Assembly: GCA_019353055.1 (NCBI GenBank)
Contig: JABAHL010000018.1
Span: forward strand, 1 to 46,050
Length of the DNA: 46,050 nt
Origin: Faucicola osloensis_C
GTDB taxonomy: Bacteria > Pseudomonadota > Gammaproteobacteria > Pseudomonadales > Moraxellaceae
Direction of reading: 5' to 3'
Shown piece after piece: positions 34,352 through 42,492 of the stretch (its first letter is position 1; each line of letters begins with the position of its first letter). The notes under the pieces are model-generated. The model saw only the letters and a list, made by a program, of their open reading frames with translations, had not been told where the DNA came from and ran no database searches. The position numbers and the translations under genes are program-made.

Positions 34352-35368
34352 ATGCTTAAGGATTTTGAATTAAAAAATTATGGACCAATTAATGAAGTTC
34401 ATGGAAAAAGACTAGGAAAAATTAATCTAATTCTTGGCAAAAATAGTACAGGTAAGACTTTTTTACTCAAGGCATTATATAGTGTACTTCGTAGCCATGA
34501 AGAATCTAAAAGAGGTAATTCTAATCAAGATTTTTCTGAAGTTTTAAGTGATAAACTATATTGGACTTTTCAAACTGAAAAAATTGGTGATATCGTTACA
34601 AAAGGTGATGGTAAGAAACTGTCAACAACCATTACTTTAGAGGATGAAAGCTCGCTATTTTTCAGTTTTGGCAAAGATACCAGTGTAAAAGTAGCTAATA
34701 TAGAGAATAATCTTAGTAAAAGGGAATCTAATTCTATTTTTTTACCACCTAAAGAAGTTTTGTCATTAATAGATGTAATTTACAAATCTGCTGTCATTGA
34801 TAAACTTTTTGGTTTTGATTCTACCTATGTTGATTTAGTTAAAGCACTAAAAATACCAACTCAAAAAGGGCGGAATTTAGATGCTTTTGCAAGCTCTCGT
34901 AAGCAACTGGAAAAAATGTTTTCAGGGAAGGTAGAGTTTGATGCTAAAGGTCAAAGTTGGATTTATAAAAAAGGAAATAGTAAGTTTTCCATAATGACAA
35001 CTGCAGAAGGTATTAAAAAGGTTGCTATTCTTGATACCCTTTTGGGAAATAGATATTTAGATAAAGATTCAATCGTATTTATTGATGAGCCTGAATCTGC
35101 CTTGCATCCTACTGCTATTGTTGAATTACTTGATATTATTTATGTACTGTCTCAAGCAGGGATTCAGTTTTTTTTAGCGACTCATTCTTATTATGTCATT
35201 AAAAAGCTATTGTTAATCGCTAATAAGAATCAAATGCATATTCCCACACTAATGGCTAATGAAAATGGTGAATGGGAGCAAACTTGTCTTCTTGAAGATG
35301 GATTACCGGAGACTGAAATTATCAATGAGTCTATTCGGTTATTTGAGGAAGAGTTTCAAGGAATTTAA
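34352..35368 (+). CDS. AAA family ATPase (AAA15/SMC-like), first gene of a cassette
   Basis: A 338-residue ABC/SMC-type ATPase. Walker A is LGKNSTGKTFLL (residues ~30-41). A middle region without recognisable domain (~70-210) follows, then a signature-like MTTAEGIKKVAIL, Walker B SIVFIDEPESALHP and the switch His in FFLATHSYYV. No TOPRIM nuclease domain follows, so it is not a full OLD protein. The sampled line 34381-34440 has 18 G/C of 60, against 31 of 60 at 33601-33660 in avtA, pointing to transfer. It is seven bases from the next gene. Such ATPases pair with small effectors in several phage-defence systems; function here is inferred. Confidence 0.82.
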   Translation: MLKDFELKNYGPINEVHGKRLGKINLILGKNSTGKTFLLKALYSVLRSHEESKRGNSNQDFSEVLSDKLYWTFQTEKIGDIVTKGDGKKLSTTITLEDESSLFFSFGKDTSVKVANIENNLSKRESNSIFLPPKEVLSLIDVIYKSAVIDKLFGFDSTYVDLVKALKIPTQKGRNLDAFASSRKQLEKMFSGKVEFDAKGQSWIYKKGNSKFSIMTTAEGIKKVAILDTLLGNRYLDKDSIVFIDEPESALHPTAIVELLDIIYVLSQAGIQFFLATHSYYVIKKLLLIANKNQMHIPTLMANENGEWEQTCLLEDGLPETEIINESIRLFEEEFQGI

Positions 35369-35374
35369 GTTAGA

Positions 35375-35878
35375 ATGATTACAATACAAGAATCTGGCAT
35401 GACATTTGGACATTTTGATGAAAAAGATATTTATAAAATAGAGAATTCCGCAGGACATCAAGGATTGGGTGATGGTTTTAAAATTGTTGAATTTACTTAT
35501 TTAAGAAGTAATGTATTATTTTTTATTGAAGCAAAGTCATCTATACCAAAACCAGAGTCAACTTCAGATTATGAAGCTTTTTGGCAAGAAATTTTAGAGA
35601 AATTTGAAAATGCGTTACTATTGGAGTTAATGGGATGTTTGCGAAGGAATCAGCAAGTCTATAATGAATTAGCCGACAATCATAAAAATATTGATTGGGA
35701 AACTATAGATATTCATCTTAGACTCGTCATAAAACCTGTTCCAAAAAAATATTTACCACCTATTACCGATACATTTAGAGCAAGATTTAAGAAAGTGTTA
35801 AAACTATGGGCTATAAATCCCAATAATCTTTTCGTAATTAATGAAGAATTAGCAATTCAAAAAAAGCTTGCTATTTAA
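35375..35878 (+). CDS. Small protein with PD-(D/E)xK-like motif, partner of the ATPase
   Basis: A 167-residue soluble protein I cannot place in a named family. Near the N-terminus a predicted beta core holds DGFKIVEFTY (Asp33, Glu39) followed by VLFFIEAKSS, with Glu52 and Lys54 in an E-x-K. This is the spacing and context of PD-(D/E)xK restriction-like nucleases. The rest is helical (FWQEILEKFENALLLELMGCLRR) with a later strand DIHLRLVIKPVPKK. AAGGA near the end of the ATPase gene serves as ribosome site, so the pair is co-translated. The AT-rich composition is shared. Nuclease activity is a hypothesis from the motif only. Confidence 0.65.
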   Translation: MITIQESGMTFGHFDEKDIYKIENSAGHQGLGDGFKIVEFTYLRSNVLFFIEAKSSIPKPESTSDYEAFWQEILEKFENALLLELMGCLRRNQQVYNELADNHKNIDWETIDIHLRLVIKPVPKKYLPPITDTFRARFKKVLKLWAINPNNLFVINEELAIQKKLAI

Positions 35879-35902
35879 AAAAGGGATACATGTCCCTTTT
35901 TT
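35877..35902. terminator. Bidirectional terminator between the cassette and hisH
   Basis: AAAAAAGGGA (35877-35886) pairs with TCCCTTTTTT (35893-35902). A/T tracts on both sides let it act on both strands. It overlaps the hisH stop codon by two bases and the last base-pairs abut the cassette stop. Confidence 0.88.
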
Positions 35903-36536
35903 AAACGTTCCACTCCACAAAATTCTTCAATAGTTGCAACCCTGCGGTATGGCTTTTTTCGGGGTGAAACTGGGTAGCAAATAAATTATCTTTAATCACG
36001 CTGGCACAAAACTCGACGCCATAATCACAGGTTGCCGCCACAATCGAAGTATCAGACGGCACACAATAAAAACTATGCACAAAATAAAAATGGGTATTAT
36101 CTTCAATCCCTTGCCATAGCGGATGCGCCAAATCCATATGTGTGATAGTATTCCAGCCCATATGCGGCACTTTAATGCGTTCGTTTTTGTCATCTAGCCA
36201 ATGATCATCAAAGCGTTTGACGTCACCGCCCAGTACCCCTAGACAGTCTACCCCGTCATTTTCTTCTGAGCGCTCAAACAACGCCTGCATTCCGACACAA
36301 ATCGCCATTACAGGCTTATTAAATACCGCCGTTTTGACGGCATCAGCGATACCTGCTGCCTGCATCTCTGCCATACAGTCGCGCATTGCCCCTACGCCAG
36401 GGAAGACGATTTTGTCCGCCGCCGCAATCACTGCCGGGTCGCGCGTGATCGACACATCAGCGCCCACTGCCGTCAAGGCTTTACCCGCCGAATGTAAATT
36501 ACCCATCCCATAATCTAACAATGCAACCTTTGTCAT
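35901..36536 (-). CDS. hisH: Imidazole glycerol phosphate synthase, glutaminase subunit
   Basis: A 211-residue class I glutamine amidotransferase that supplies ammonia to HisF in histidine synthesis. The N-terminus VALLDYGMGNLHSAGKAL is diagnostic. The nucleophile Cys lies in AICVGMQAL, and the His/Glu pair in TQFHPEKSH. The oxyanion element FPGVGAM is also present. No other his gene is next to it: upstream is divergent cbpA, and downstream is the foreign-looking cassette. TATCCTG-rich sequence before the ATG gives an AGGATA ribosome site. Confidence 0.95.
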   Translation of the reverse strand: MTKVALLDYGMGNLHSAGKALTAVGADVSITRDPAVIAAADKIVFPGVGAMRDCMAEMQAAGIADAVKTAVFNKPVMAICVGMQALFERSEENDGVDCLGVLGGDVKRFDDHWLDDKNERIKVPHMGWNTITHMDLAHPLWQGIEDNTHFYFVHSFYCVPSDTSIVAATCDYGVEFCASVIKDNLFATQFHPEKSHTAGLQLLKNFVEWNV

Positions 36537-36711
36537 CTGTTATCCTGTTGTCAAGAAAAGCCCAAAACTGCGATTAAGCGCTGATATCACTTGGCGCTAA
36601 TTTATCGTCAATTACCAAAGAAGCTTTGAAAAATACCAAAATAGCCATTATATTAATATCATCACATTGCTGCGCAAATAGCACTATTCGAAAATTGTAA
36701 GGACAATAATA

Positions 36712-37692
36712 ATGGCAGAAAAAAACTATTATGACATTTTAGGCGTCGATAAAAAAGCCAGTGAAGCAGATATTAAAAAAGCCTATCGCAAACTGGTACG
36801 ACAATATCACCCTGATATCAACGACTCACCCGATGCCGACGCCAAAATGGGTGAAATCAATAACGCCTATGAAACGCTCAAGGACGCTGAAAAACGCGCC
36901 CAATACGACCTGATGCTCGACAACCCTTATATGGGTCAAGGCTTTGGCGGCATGGGCGGCGGTCAGGGCTTTAATGCCAATATGAGCCAAGCGGATTTGG
37001 ATGAAATCCTTCGCCAGTTTGGCGGTGGGGCTGGCGGTCGTCAATCGCAAGGCGCGGGTGGCTTTAGATTTGATGATATTTTCTCGACATTCGGGGGCGG
37101 TGCAGACGGATTTGGTGGCAGACAGTCGCAACGCTCGACCAAAGGCGAAGATCAGCATGCCGAGTTATCAATTGATTTGAAAGCCACTTATAAAGGCGAT
37201 ACCCGTAAAATCAGCCTAAGTTTACCCGTACAAACGGCGACAGGGCTGGATTATCAAACCAAAACCATTGAGGTCAAAATCCCCAAAGGTATTGCCGAAG
37301 GGCAACAAATTCGCTTGGCAAAACAAGGCAATCCAAGCCCGTATGGCGGTGATAATGGCGATTTGTACCTAAAAATCAAATTCAATCACCCAGACAATAT
37401 CCGTGTAGAAGGCAAAGACGTGTTCCAAACAGTAGACGTTGCGCCTTGGGAAGCAGCCATGGGTGGTCAAATCACGGTCAACACGCCTGCTGGCAAGGTC
37501 AATGTCAATGTACCAAAAAATAGCCGCACGGGCACCAATCTGCGCCTTAAAGGTAAAGGTATCCCAGCCAAAGAAGCCGGTGATTTGTATTTAAGCTTAA
37601 ATATCGTGTTGCCAAAAATTAATACAGACGCAGATATCCAAGCGTTTGAAGCGTTCAAATCGGCATTTGCCTCGTTTGTGCCAACGCGCTAA
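36712..37692 (+). CDS. cbpA: DnaJ-class co-chaperone CbpA
   Basis: A 326-residue Hsp40 without the Cys-rich zinc domain. The J domain (residues 1-70) has the HPD motif in QYHPDIND, which stimulates DnaK. A Gly/Phe-rich linker (~75-140) follows, then two C-terminal substrate-binding beta domains with IEVKIPKGIAEGQQIRL. Linkage to cbpM identifies it as CbpA, a nucleoid-associated curved-DNA-binding homologue of DnaJ. GTAAGGACA precedes the ATG. Confidence 0.93.
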   Translation: MAEKNYYDILGVDKKASEADIKKAYRKLVRQYHPDINDSPDADAKMGEINNAYETLKDAEKRAQYDLMLDNPYMGQGFGGMGGGQGFNANMSQADLDEILRQFGGGAGGRQSQGAGGFRFDDIFSTFGGGADGFGGRQSQRSTKGEDQHAELSIDLKATYKGDTRKISLSLPVQTATGLDYQTKTIEVKIPKGIAEGQQIRLAKQGNPSPYGGDNGDLYLKIKFNHPDNIRVEGKDVFQTVDVAPWEAAMGGQITVNTPAGKVNVNVPKNSRTGTNLRLKGKGIPAKEAGDLYLSLNIVLPKINTDADIQAFEAFKSAFASFVPTR

Positions 37693-37694
37693 TC

Positions 37695-37726
37695 TATTGA
37701 TAATTAAGCTTTATTGATAACTAAGC
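37695..37726 (+). repeat. Short direct repeat between cbpA and cbpM
   Basis: TATTGATAATTAAGCT (37695-37710) is repeated with one change as TATTGATAACTAAGC (37712-37726). No function is evident. Confidence 0.7.
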
Positions 37727-37804
37727 AAAAAAAATAGGCAGTACAATAAAAAAAATGACAAACAGGCAACAAACATAACTATAGCTAGATAAAAGGAGTG
37801 TAAC

Positions 37805-38131
37805 ATGGCTCAAACCACCCATACGGATTTATCATTACGCTTAACCTTAGATGATTTGATTATGGCGAGTAGTTGGGATAAAAGCTGGGTATTAGCGCTG
37901 ATGGATGAAGATATTATTTATGCTGAAACACCTGCTATCGACAGCCAGCCCTATTTTAATAGCGCACAATTGACCACAGTGCGCCTTGCCTCACGCCTAC
38001 GCCGTGATTTTGATGCCAGTCCGCAAGCGATTGGCTTAATACTATCGCTGCTTGACGAGCTAAGACCGCTTCGGCAGTTACAGCGGCAAATCACGCTCAC
38101 GCGAATGGTTCATGATGTGGATGATAACTAA
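37805..38131 (+). CDS. cbpM: CbpA modulator CbpM (MerR-like)
   Basis: A 108-residue small helical protein with a truncated MerR-like fold. It starts with LRLTLDDLIMASSWDKSWVLALMDEDII and has the conserved YFNSAQLTTVRLASRLRRDFDAS block. CbpM binds the J domain of CbpA and restrains it. It lies 112 bases after cbpA on the same strand, with AAAGGAGTG as ribosome site. Confidence 0.88.
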   Translation: MAQTTHTDLSLRLTLDDLIMASSWDKSWVLALMDEDIIYAETPAIDSQPYFNSAQLTTVRLASRLRRDFDASPQAIGLILSLLDELRPLRQLQRQITLTRMVHDVDDN

Positions 38132-38174
38132 CAAACATCAAGTTAGCCAACATCACTTAGGTGAATTTAATGTT

Positions 38175-38213
38175 AAAAAAGGGCGGGTTATCGCGCGATA
38201 AGCAGCCCTTTTC
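38175..38213. terminator. Bidirectional terminator between cbpM and the DUF305 gene
   Basis: The outer arms AAAAGGGC (38177-38184) and GCCCTTTT (38205-38212) enclose an inner perfect palindrome TTATCGCGCGATAA (38188-38201). The minus-strand product has the better T run. Confidence 0.82.
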
Positions 38214-38231
38214 ATTTGCTACAGCAAACGA

Positions 38232-39053
38232 TTATTGGGCATAACCGTGATTACGGAGCCAGTTTTGTAGAAGTTGGATTTCGGCTTGTTGGGTATCGAT
38301 TAGGGTATTGGTAAGGCTACGCACTTTGTCATCGTTACCATATTTAGCGACCACTTGTGAGAACGCAATCGCGCCTTTATGATGAATCAACACGGTTTGG
38401 GCAAACGCTTGGTCGGCGTTTTTAGTCATGACTGTGTCCACCATTTCTTGCTGCATATCATCGATAATGCTATCGATTTCTTGCTGGGCTGCCACACTAT
38501 CTGCCATCGGCTGATTAGGGTCCGCGGTGTTTTGAATTAGTTGCATGGCAAGCCAATTCTGTAATATTTGTGATTCATTTTGGCGTGAGCTAATAATGTC
38601 TTGGGCTAAGTCTAGCAGTTCAGGATTTTTGCCATATCGCTGCTCAATACTGGCAAGTGCGATGGTTTCATCAAAATGACTCAGCATGGTTTTGACAAAA
38701 ATCATATCAGGCGAGATGGGTATATAGTCAAATTGATTGAGGGCGTTTGGGTCACTGGCTGCAGCCGCATCGATGCTTGGCTGCTTGATGACAGTAAAAT
38801 ACGCTTCTTGATAGTCATTGATGGTACTTGAGTCAGGCATCAAGTAGCCTTGTGCCAGTTGACTGACGGTAAGCATGTTTTTATTGATTGCCTGTGTGTC
38901 TAATACTTGGGGCAATGGTTTATCATCAAATTCTTGGGGCGCGCTCACGGCGGCAGCGGTAGGGGGTGCTGGCTGCTGAGAATCAGATTGCTCACAACCA
39001 ATCATGCTGATAACTGCGATGACAAGCAAGATTGGTGGTGCGGTGTTGGCCAT
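38232..39053 (-). CDS. Lipoprotein with two DUF305 (ferritin-like) repeats
   Basis: A 273-residue protein with lipobox SMIGC (Cys20), a Pro/Ala-rich linker and two homologous helical halves. The first half (~115-170) has FVKTMLSHFDETIALASIEQ and ends QILQNWLAM; the second (~215-270) has FAQTVLIHHKGAIAFSQVV and ends QLLQNWLRN. These are the marks of DUF305, a family often linked to copper or metal handling, with HH motifs as possible ligands. The first half keeps only one of the paired His (HFD rather than HHK), so it may be degenerate. GGGAG lies ten bases before the ATG. Function is unproven. Confidence 0.82.
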   Translation of the reverse strand: MANTAPPILLVIAVISMIGCEQSDSQQPAPPTAAAVSAPQEFDDKPLPQVLDTQAINKNMLTVSQLAQGYLMPDSSTINDYQEAYFTVIKQPSIDAAAASDPNALNQFDYIPISPDMIFVKTMLSHFDETIALASIEQRYGKNPELLDLAQDIISSRQNESQILQNWLAMQLIQNTADPNQPMADSVAAQQEIDSIIDDMQQEMVDTVMTKNADQAFAQTVLIHHKGAIAFSQVVAKYGNDDKVRSLTNTLIDTQQAEIQLLQNWLRNHGYAQ

Positions 39054-39105
39054 GCATCGGCTCCCATGCCTTGATTTTATACGGTGTGTTTTTTGAAATG
39101 ATGAT

Positions 39106-39144
39106 TGTAAGCATTAACTGTAAGCGTTAACTGTCAGCATTGAT
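39106..39144 (+). repeat. 13-bp tandem repeat, three units
   Basis: TGTAAGCATTAAC, TGTAAGCGTTAAC and a diverged TGTCAGCATTGAT follow one another upstream of the DUF305 gene. The rest of this 200-base spacer has no gene. Confidence 0.75.
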
Positions 39145-39224
39145 TATCAGTCTTAGGCAAGAGTATAAAGTAGGGTAATCACAGTGACTATATCAATTGT
39201 GTCATGGCAGCTTACTTATTATTT

Positions 39225-39272
39225 GCTAACTGCTGATTGTGCTAACTGTCGATTGTGCTAACTGCCGCTTGC
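39225..39272 (+). repeat. 16-bp tandem repeat, three units
   Basis: GCTAACTGCTGATTGT, GCTAACTGTCGATTGT and GCTAACTGCCGCTTGC run head to tail. The last copy includes the stop and final codons of the neighbouring minus-strand gene, so the array appears to have grown from that gene's 3' end. Confidence 0.8.
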
Positions 39273-39923
39273 GGGCAATATCCCCGCCAAGGTAAAAAAC
39301 GCCCGATAAGCGGCTACTTTTTTCTCCAAGCTTTGCGGGTAAGCGCGCGAGGTGGATGGCAACCGATAAATACCAAATGCTCGCCCAAAAGCGTTAACTT
39401 CAAGAAACTGATTGGTTTTTGGTAGTTTATAGGGTGTTTGACTGGGATTAAAATAGGGTGACGCGGGATCGCTGATACTTTGGTTCACCAGCGCTATCAG
39501 CACTTCTGTGGCCTTGCCACCGGTGGTATAAATCCACTTGACCTGCTCAAGCTGTGCCAAAACTTTACCCAAATCAACTGTAGCCACCACGGTCAAATGT
39601 TCGTCAGCCGCATTGCCTTTTTCGCGGATGACGTGAGTGACTGAGGGACATTCACCGATTTTATAAGCCTGTAAAAATGCTTTAATTTTTTCGGCATCAA
39701 AGCGTTTTTCGTCACCGACTCGAAAATAATCGATATCATCAAAAAACACCTTGCCCATGATACGCCACATATCATTATAAAAATTGGGATAATGAAATGC
39801 CATGCACCATTTATCAGGTGTGGGCGGCATGGTACCCATCATCAAGACTTTGGTATCAGCAAAAAAGAAGTCACCAAACGGATGGGCTTCGACACGCGGG
39901 TCAGTCAATAAATCAGCAGACAT
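39258..39923 (-). CDS. Uracil-DNA glycosylase-superfamily protein
   Basis: A 221-residue cytoplasmic protein. The N-terminal VLMMGTMPPTPDKWCMAFHYPNFYNDMWRI looks like motif 1 of mismatch-type (MUG-like) DNA glycosylases, and the C-terminal YRLPSTSRAYPQSLEKKVAAY like motif 2 (LPSTS in place of HPSP/NPS). These suggest removal of uracil or another damaged base from DNA. The usual activating Asp or Asn after motif 1 is not obvious, so substrate is unknown. It starts one base after the lptG stop, so it is co-transcribed with lptFG. Confidence 0.72.
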   Translation of the reverse strand: MSADLLTDPRVEAHPFGDFFFADTKVLMMGTMPPTPDKWCMAFHYPNFYNDMWRIMGKVFFDDIDYFRVGDEKRFDAEKIKAFLQAYKIGECPSVTHVIREKGNAADEHLTVVATVDLGKVLAQLEQVKWIYTTGGKATEVLIALVNQSISDPASPYFNPSQTPYKLPKTNQFLEVNAFGRAFGIYRLPSTSRAYPQSLEKKVAAYRAFFTLAGILPASGS

Positions 39924-39924
39924 A

Positions 39925-40998
39925 TCAGTTTTTATTTCTAATTAAATACACGCCAAGCGCGGCACTGGCAATAATCGGTAACAGCACCATAAAAAACGGT
40001 GAAAATCCCGTGCTTAAGCTGACAAACCCGACCAAATCTTGCAGATAACTAAATACCAAGCCAAAGAGCAGAGCAATCACAATGCGATAGCCCAAGCTTT
40101 GGTTACGCAAGGAGCCAAATACAAATGAACAAGCAACCAACACTAGCGATAGCATGGCAAAAGGCGACAATAGTTTTTTCCAAAAGGCAACTTCATGCTC
40201 AAGCGAGCGGCGTTTGTCTTTGGCTAAGAGCTGTTGGTGCTGCCACAATTCGGTCACTGACATGTTATCAGGGCTGCGTGTTAACAGATAGATCGCTGAC
40301 GGCTCAATGGGTAATTGCAGCGTCATAGTCGGGATGGTAGTCAACTGACTGTGTCCATCGGCAGCGATGGTTAATTGTTTGATTTGTTGCAGCTGCCAGC
40401 CCGATGTCTTATCGGCGGTATTTTGACTGACAAAGCTGCCAGTATCGGCCTGTAGCACTTGCTGGATATGGGCAGTGTCGTCTAGCTGCCAAATTTTGAT
40501 ATTTTTGAGCTCGCCTTTGGTATTGGCATAGTCAATATTGATGATGCGGTTGGCTTGTTTGTCCCAATAACCGTTAATGGCACTTGATAGCAAAGGCTTG
40601 TCATGCTTGACTTGGTGCGCTAACTGATTGCTAGCTGGCACTACATACTGCCCAAGTAATAGCCCAATAATGACAAAAAGAATCGCTGGTTGCATCACCC
40701 AACCGACTATTTTAAAGCGGCTGATACCTGCGGCTTGAATCACCGTCAGCTCAATGGTGTTGGCAAGCAAGCCTAGACCTACCACAGCGCCTAACAGCGT
40801 GCCAAATGGCATATAGTCGAGTAAATCACTGGGTGCACTATAGGCAATAAAACGCAAGGCATCTAAATAATTGTAATGATCATTGAGATCCTGCAACTCT
40901 GCCAAATAATCAAAGACGACTTTAAGGAGCCAAAGACCAATGATAGCCCCTGTCATGGCAAAAAGCGCTTGTTTTTTAACGTAACGAGATAAAATCAT
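39925..40998 (-). CDS. lptG: LPS export ABC transporter permease LptG
   Basis: A 357-residue inner-membrane permease that, with LptF and the ATPase LptB2, extracts LPS/LOS and passes it to LptC. The ATG at 40998 overlaps the lptF stop as ATGA, the standard coupling; the longer frame to 41112 runs back into lptF and is rejected. It begins ILSRYVKKQALFAMTGAI, has three N-terminal helices, a periplasmic beta-jellyroll domain (~120-260) and three C-terminal helices. The Lpt-typical ELTVIQAAGISRFKI coupling helix is present. Confidence 0.93.
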   Translation of the reverse strand: MILSRYVKKQALFAMTGAIIGLWLLKVVFDYLAELQDLNDHYNYLDALRFIAYSAPSDLLDYMPFGTLLGAVVGLGLLANTIELTVIQAAGISRFKIVGWVMQPAILFVIIGLLLGQYVVPASNQLAHQVKHDKPLLSSAINGYWDKQANRIINIDYANTKGELKNIKIWQLDDTAHIQQVLQADTGSFVSQNTADKTSGWQLQQIKQLTIAADGHSQLTTIPTMTLQLPIEPSAIYLLTRSPDNMSVTELWQHQQLLAKDKRRSLEHEVAFWKKLLSPFAMLSLVLVACSFVFGSLRNQSLGYRIVIALLFGLVFSYLQDLVGFVSLSTGFSPFFMVLLPIIASAALGVYLIRNKN

Positions 40999-42128
40999 GG
41001 CTGACCGCCTGTGGACAACTGACGACTTTGGCGACGATAGCGAACACGATGTACCACGCGGCTTTGCCAATTTAACACCAATGCAAATGCGATAAAACCA
41101 ACGATTAGCCAAATATACGCGTACTCACTAATACGCTCTTTACCAATGGCAGTGCGTAACGAAATGATACTAATCGCACAGCTAGCAAATATGAGCACTG
41201 AAGGTAACAAACGAAGCCAGCGTCCTTGACGGGGGCGTACCTGTGCAAGCGGGGTAGCAAGCATCGCCGCAATGATAATTAGCCACGGCATGGTAAAGCG
41301 ATAGCCCAGCTCGGCTTTGACTTCGGGTTTTTGGGTATTGGCGAGCAGTTTGGCAGTGGTTTGGGTTTCGACATTGGTTTCGGTAATTTTTTCGCTGGCA
41401 GGTTTTTCTAGGGTGATGCGATATTTTTCAAAACTGGCTTGGTTATATTTGGCCTGATTGGTGCCAAGCTCATAGCGACGACCCTGAAACAAATCTAGCT
41501 GCATTGAGCTATCCGTGTCTTTACTGGGTACTTGATAGGCGCGCGTGGCCGTGATAATAACATCATTTTTGGCGATTTTGCCGCTTTTATCGGTTTGCTG
41601 CTGCACCACGTATAGGTTTTTGAGTTCACGTTTTTCTTTATCAAACTCATCGACATACAGGTGATAGTTGCCACTGCTGATAAAGGTTTTTGGACGCACT
41701 AAATCGAGTAAACTACCGAGCGACTGGGTTTGCCAAATCTGCTCACTGTTAGACAGTCCCCATGGTTTTGCCCAAAGACTAATTCCCATTTGAAATACAA
41801 ATAACCCAGTAATCAGTGGAATCATCAACCGCGTCAGACGACCGCGACTGATACCACTGGCAAACAGGACGCTCATCTCCTGATCCACGTACATACGACC
41901 TAGCACGAGCATCAGCGCAATAAAAAACGACAGCGGTAAAATTAGCTCAAGAAAGGTTGGAATGTTATAGCCAATAATAGCAAATAGCAAACCCACATCC
42001 AGCCTGCCTTCTGCGGCGATACCAAAGTAGCGGATTAAGCGACCGCCGAGCATCAGCGCCATCAGAAATAACAGCACAATCGCAGTATTAGCGGCGACTT
42101 GTTGCGTCATATAGCGTCGTAATATCAC
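40995..42128 (-). CDS. lptF: LPS export ABC transporter permease LptF
   Basis: The 377-residue partner of LptG. I choose the GTG at 42128, six bases after the strong ribosome site AGGTGG. It gives an N-terminus beginning ILRRYMTQQVAANTAIVLLF, as in LptF proteins; a TTG at 42152 would add eight residues and place the ribosome site inside the gene. The coupling helix EMSVLFASGISRGRL and the jellyroll domain (~125-260) are visible. The C-terminal helices include MPWLIIIAAMLATPLAQVRPRQGR. Confidence 0.92.
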   Translation of the reverse strand: MILRRYMTQQVAANTAIVLLFLMALMLGGRLIRYFGIAAEGRLDVGLLFAIIGYNIPTFLELILPLSFFIALMLVLGRMYVDQEMSVLFASGISRGRLTRLMIPLITGLFVFQMGISLWAKPWGLSNSEQIWQTQSLGSLLDLVRPKTFISSGNYHLYVDEFDKEKRELKNLYVVQQQTDKSGKIAKNDVIITATRAYQVPSKDTDSSMQLDLFQGRRYELGTNQAKYNQASFEKYRITLEKPASEKITETNVETQTTAKLLANTQKPEVKAELGYRFTMPWLIIIAAMLATPLAQVRPRQGRWLRLLPSVLIFASCAISIISLRTAIGKERISEYAYIWLIVGFIAFALVLNWQSRVVHRVRYRRQSRQLSTGGQP

Positions 42129-42492
42129 AAGTAACCACCTAATATTACTCAAAGATTAATCAATTCAAACAGCTAGGAAAGTAAATGCCAATATTGTACG
42201 ACATCATACCATTGAGCGCATCTGTTAATCGGCTATTTTAGCGCGTTGCCGAGAGATTATGAATATGAATACTGTAAGGTAACATTTCACAAGGACTTTT
42301 CACCACCCCTTTTTACAGCCGCTTTATCAATGCCACTTTTTACAAAGACTTTTCACAACTGCATTTTACCCTACGCAATGACGCCTGCTATCCCATCGCC
42401 CAATATTATAAGCCAAATGCTATAACCCAAATACGATAATAGGTATGCTATGATAATAGTTATTTCTTGATAACAATAATTAAGGAGCTTAA
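42129..42492. promoter_or_regulatory. lptF-pepA divergent spacer
   Basis: This 364-base spacer has no gene. It contains an imperfect direct repeat (CACAAGGACTTTTCAC near 42288 and TACAAAGACTTTTCAC near 42339) and a possible pepA -10, TATGAT at 42449-42454. Both divergent transcripts must start here, but I cannot fix the promoters. Confidence 0.4.

Noticed and set aside
34352..35368. Gabija/OLD nuclease
   Set aside because: GajA-type OLD proteins carry a C-terminal TOPRIM domain; this ATPase ends soon after the switch His and has none.
40999..41112. Longer LptG reading into lptF
   Set aside because: The extra residues lie in the lptF coding region in another frame, and the ATGA overlap at 40995-40998 is the usual lptF-lptG junction.
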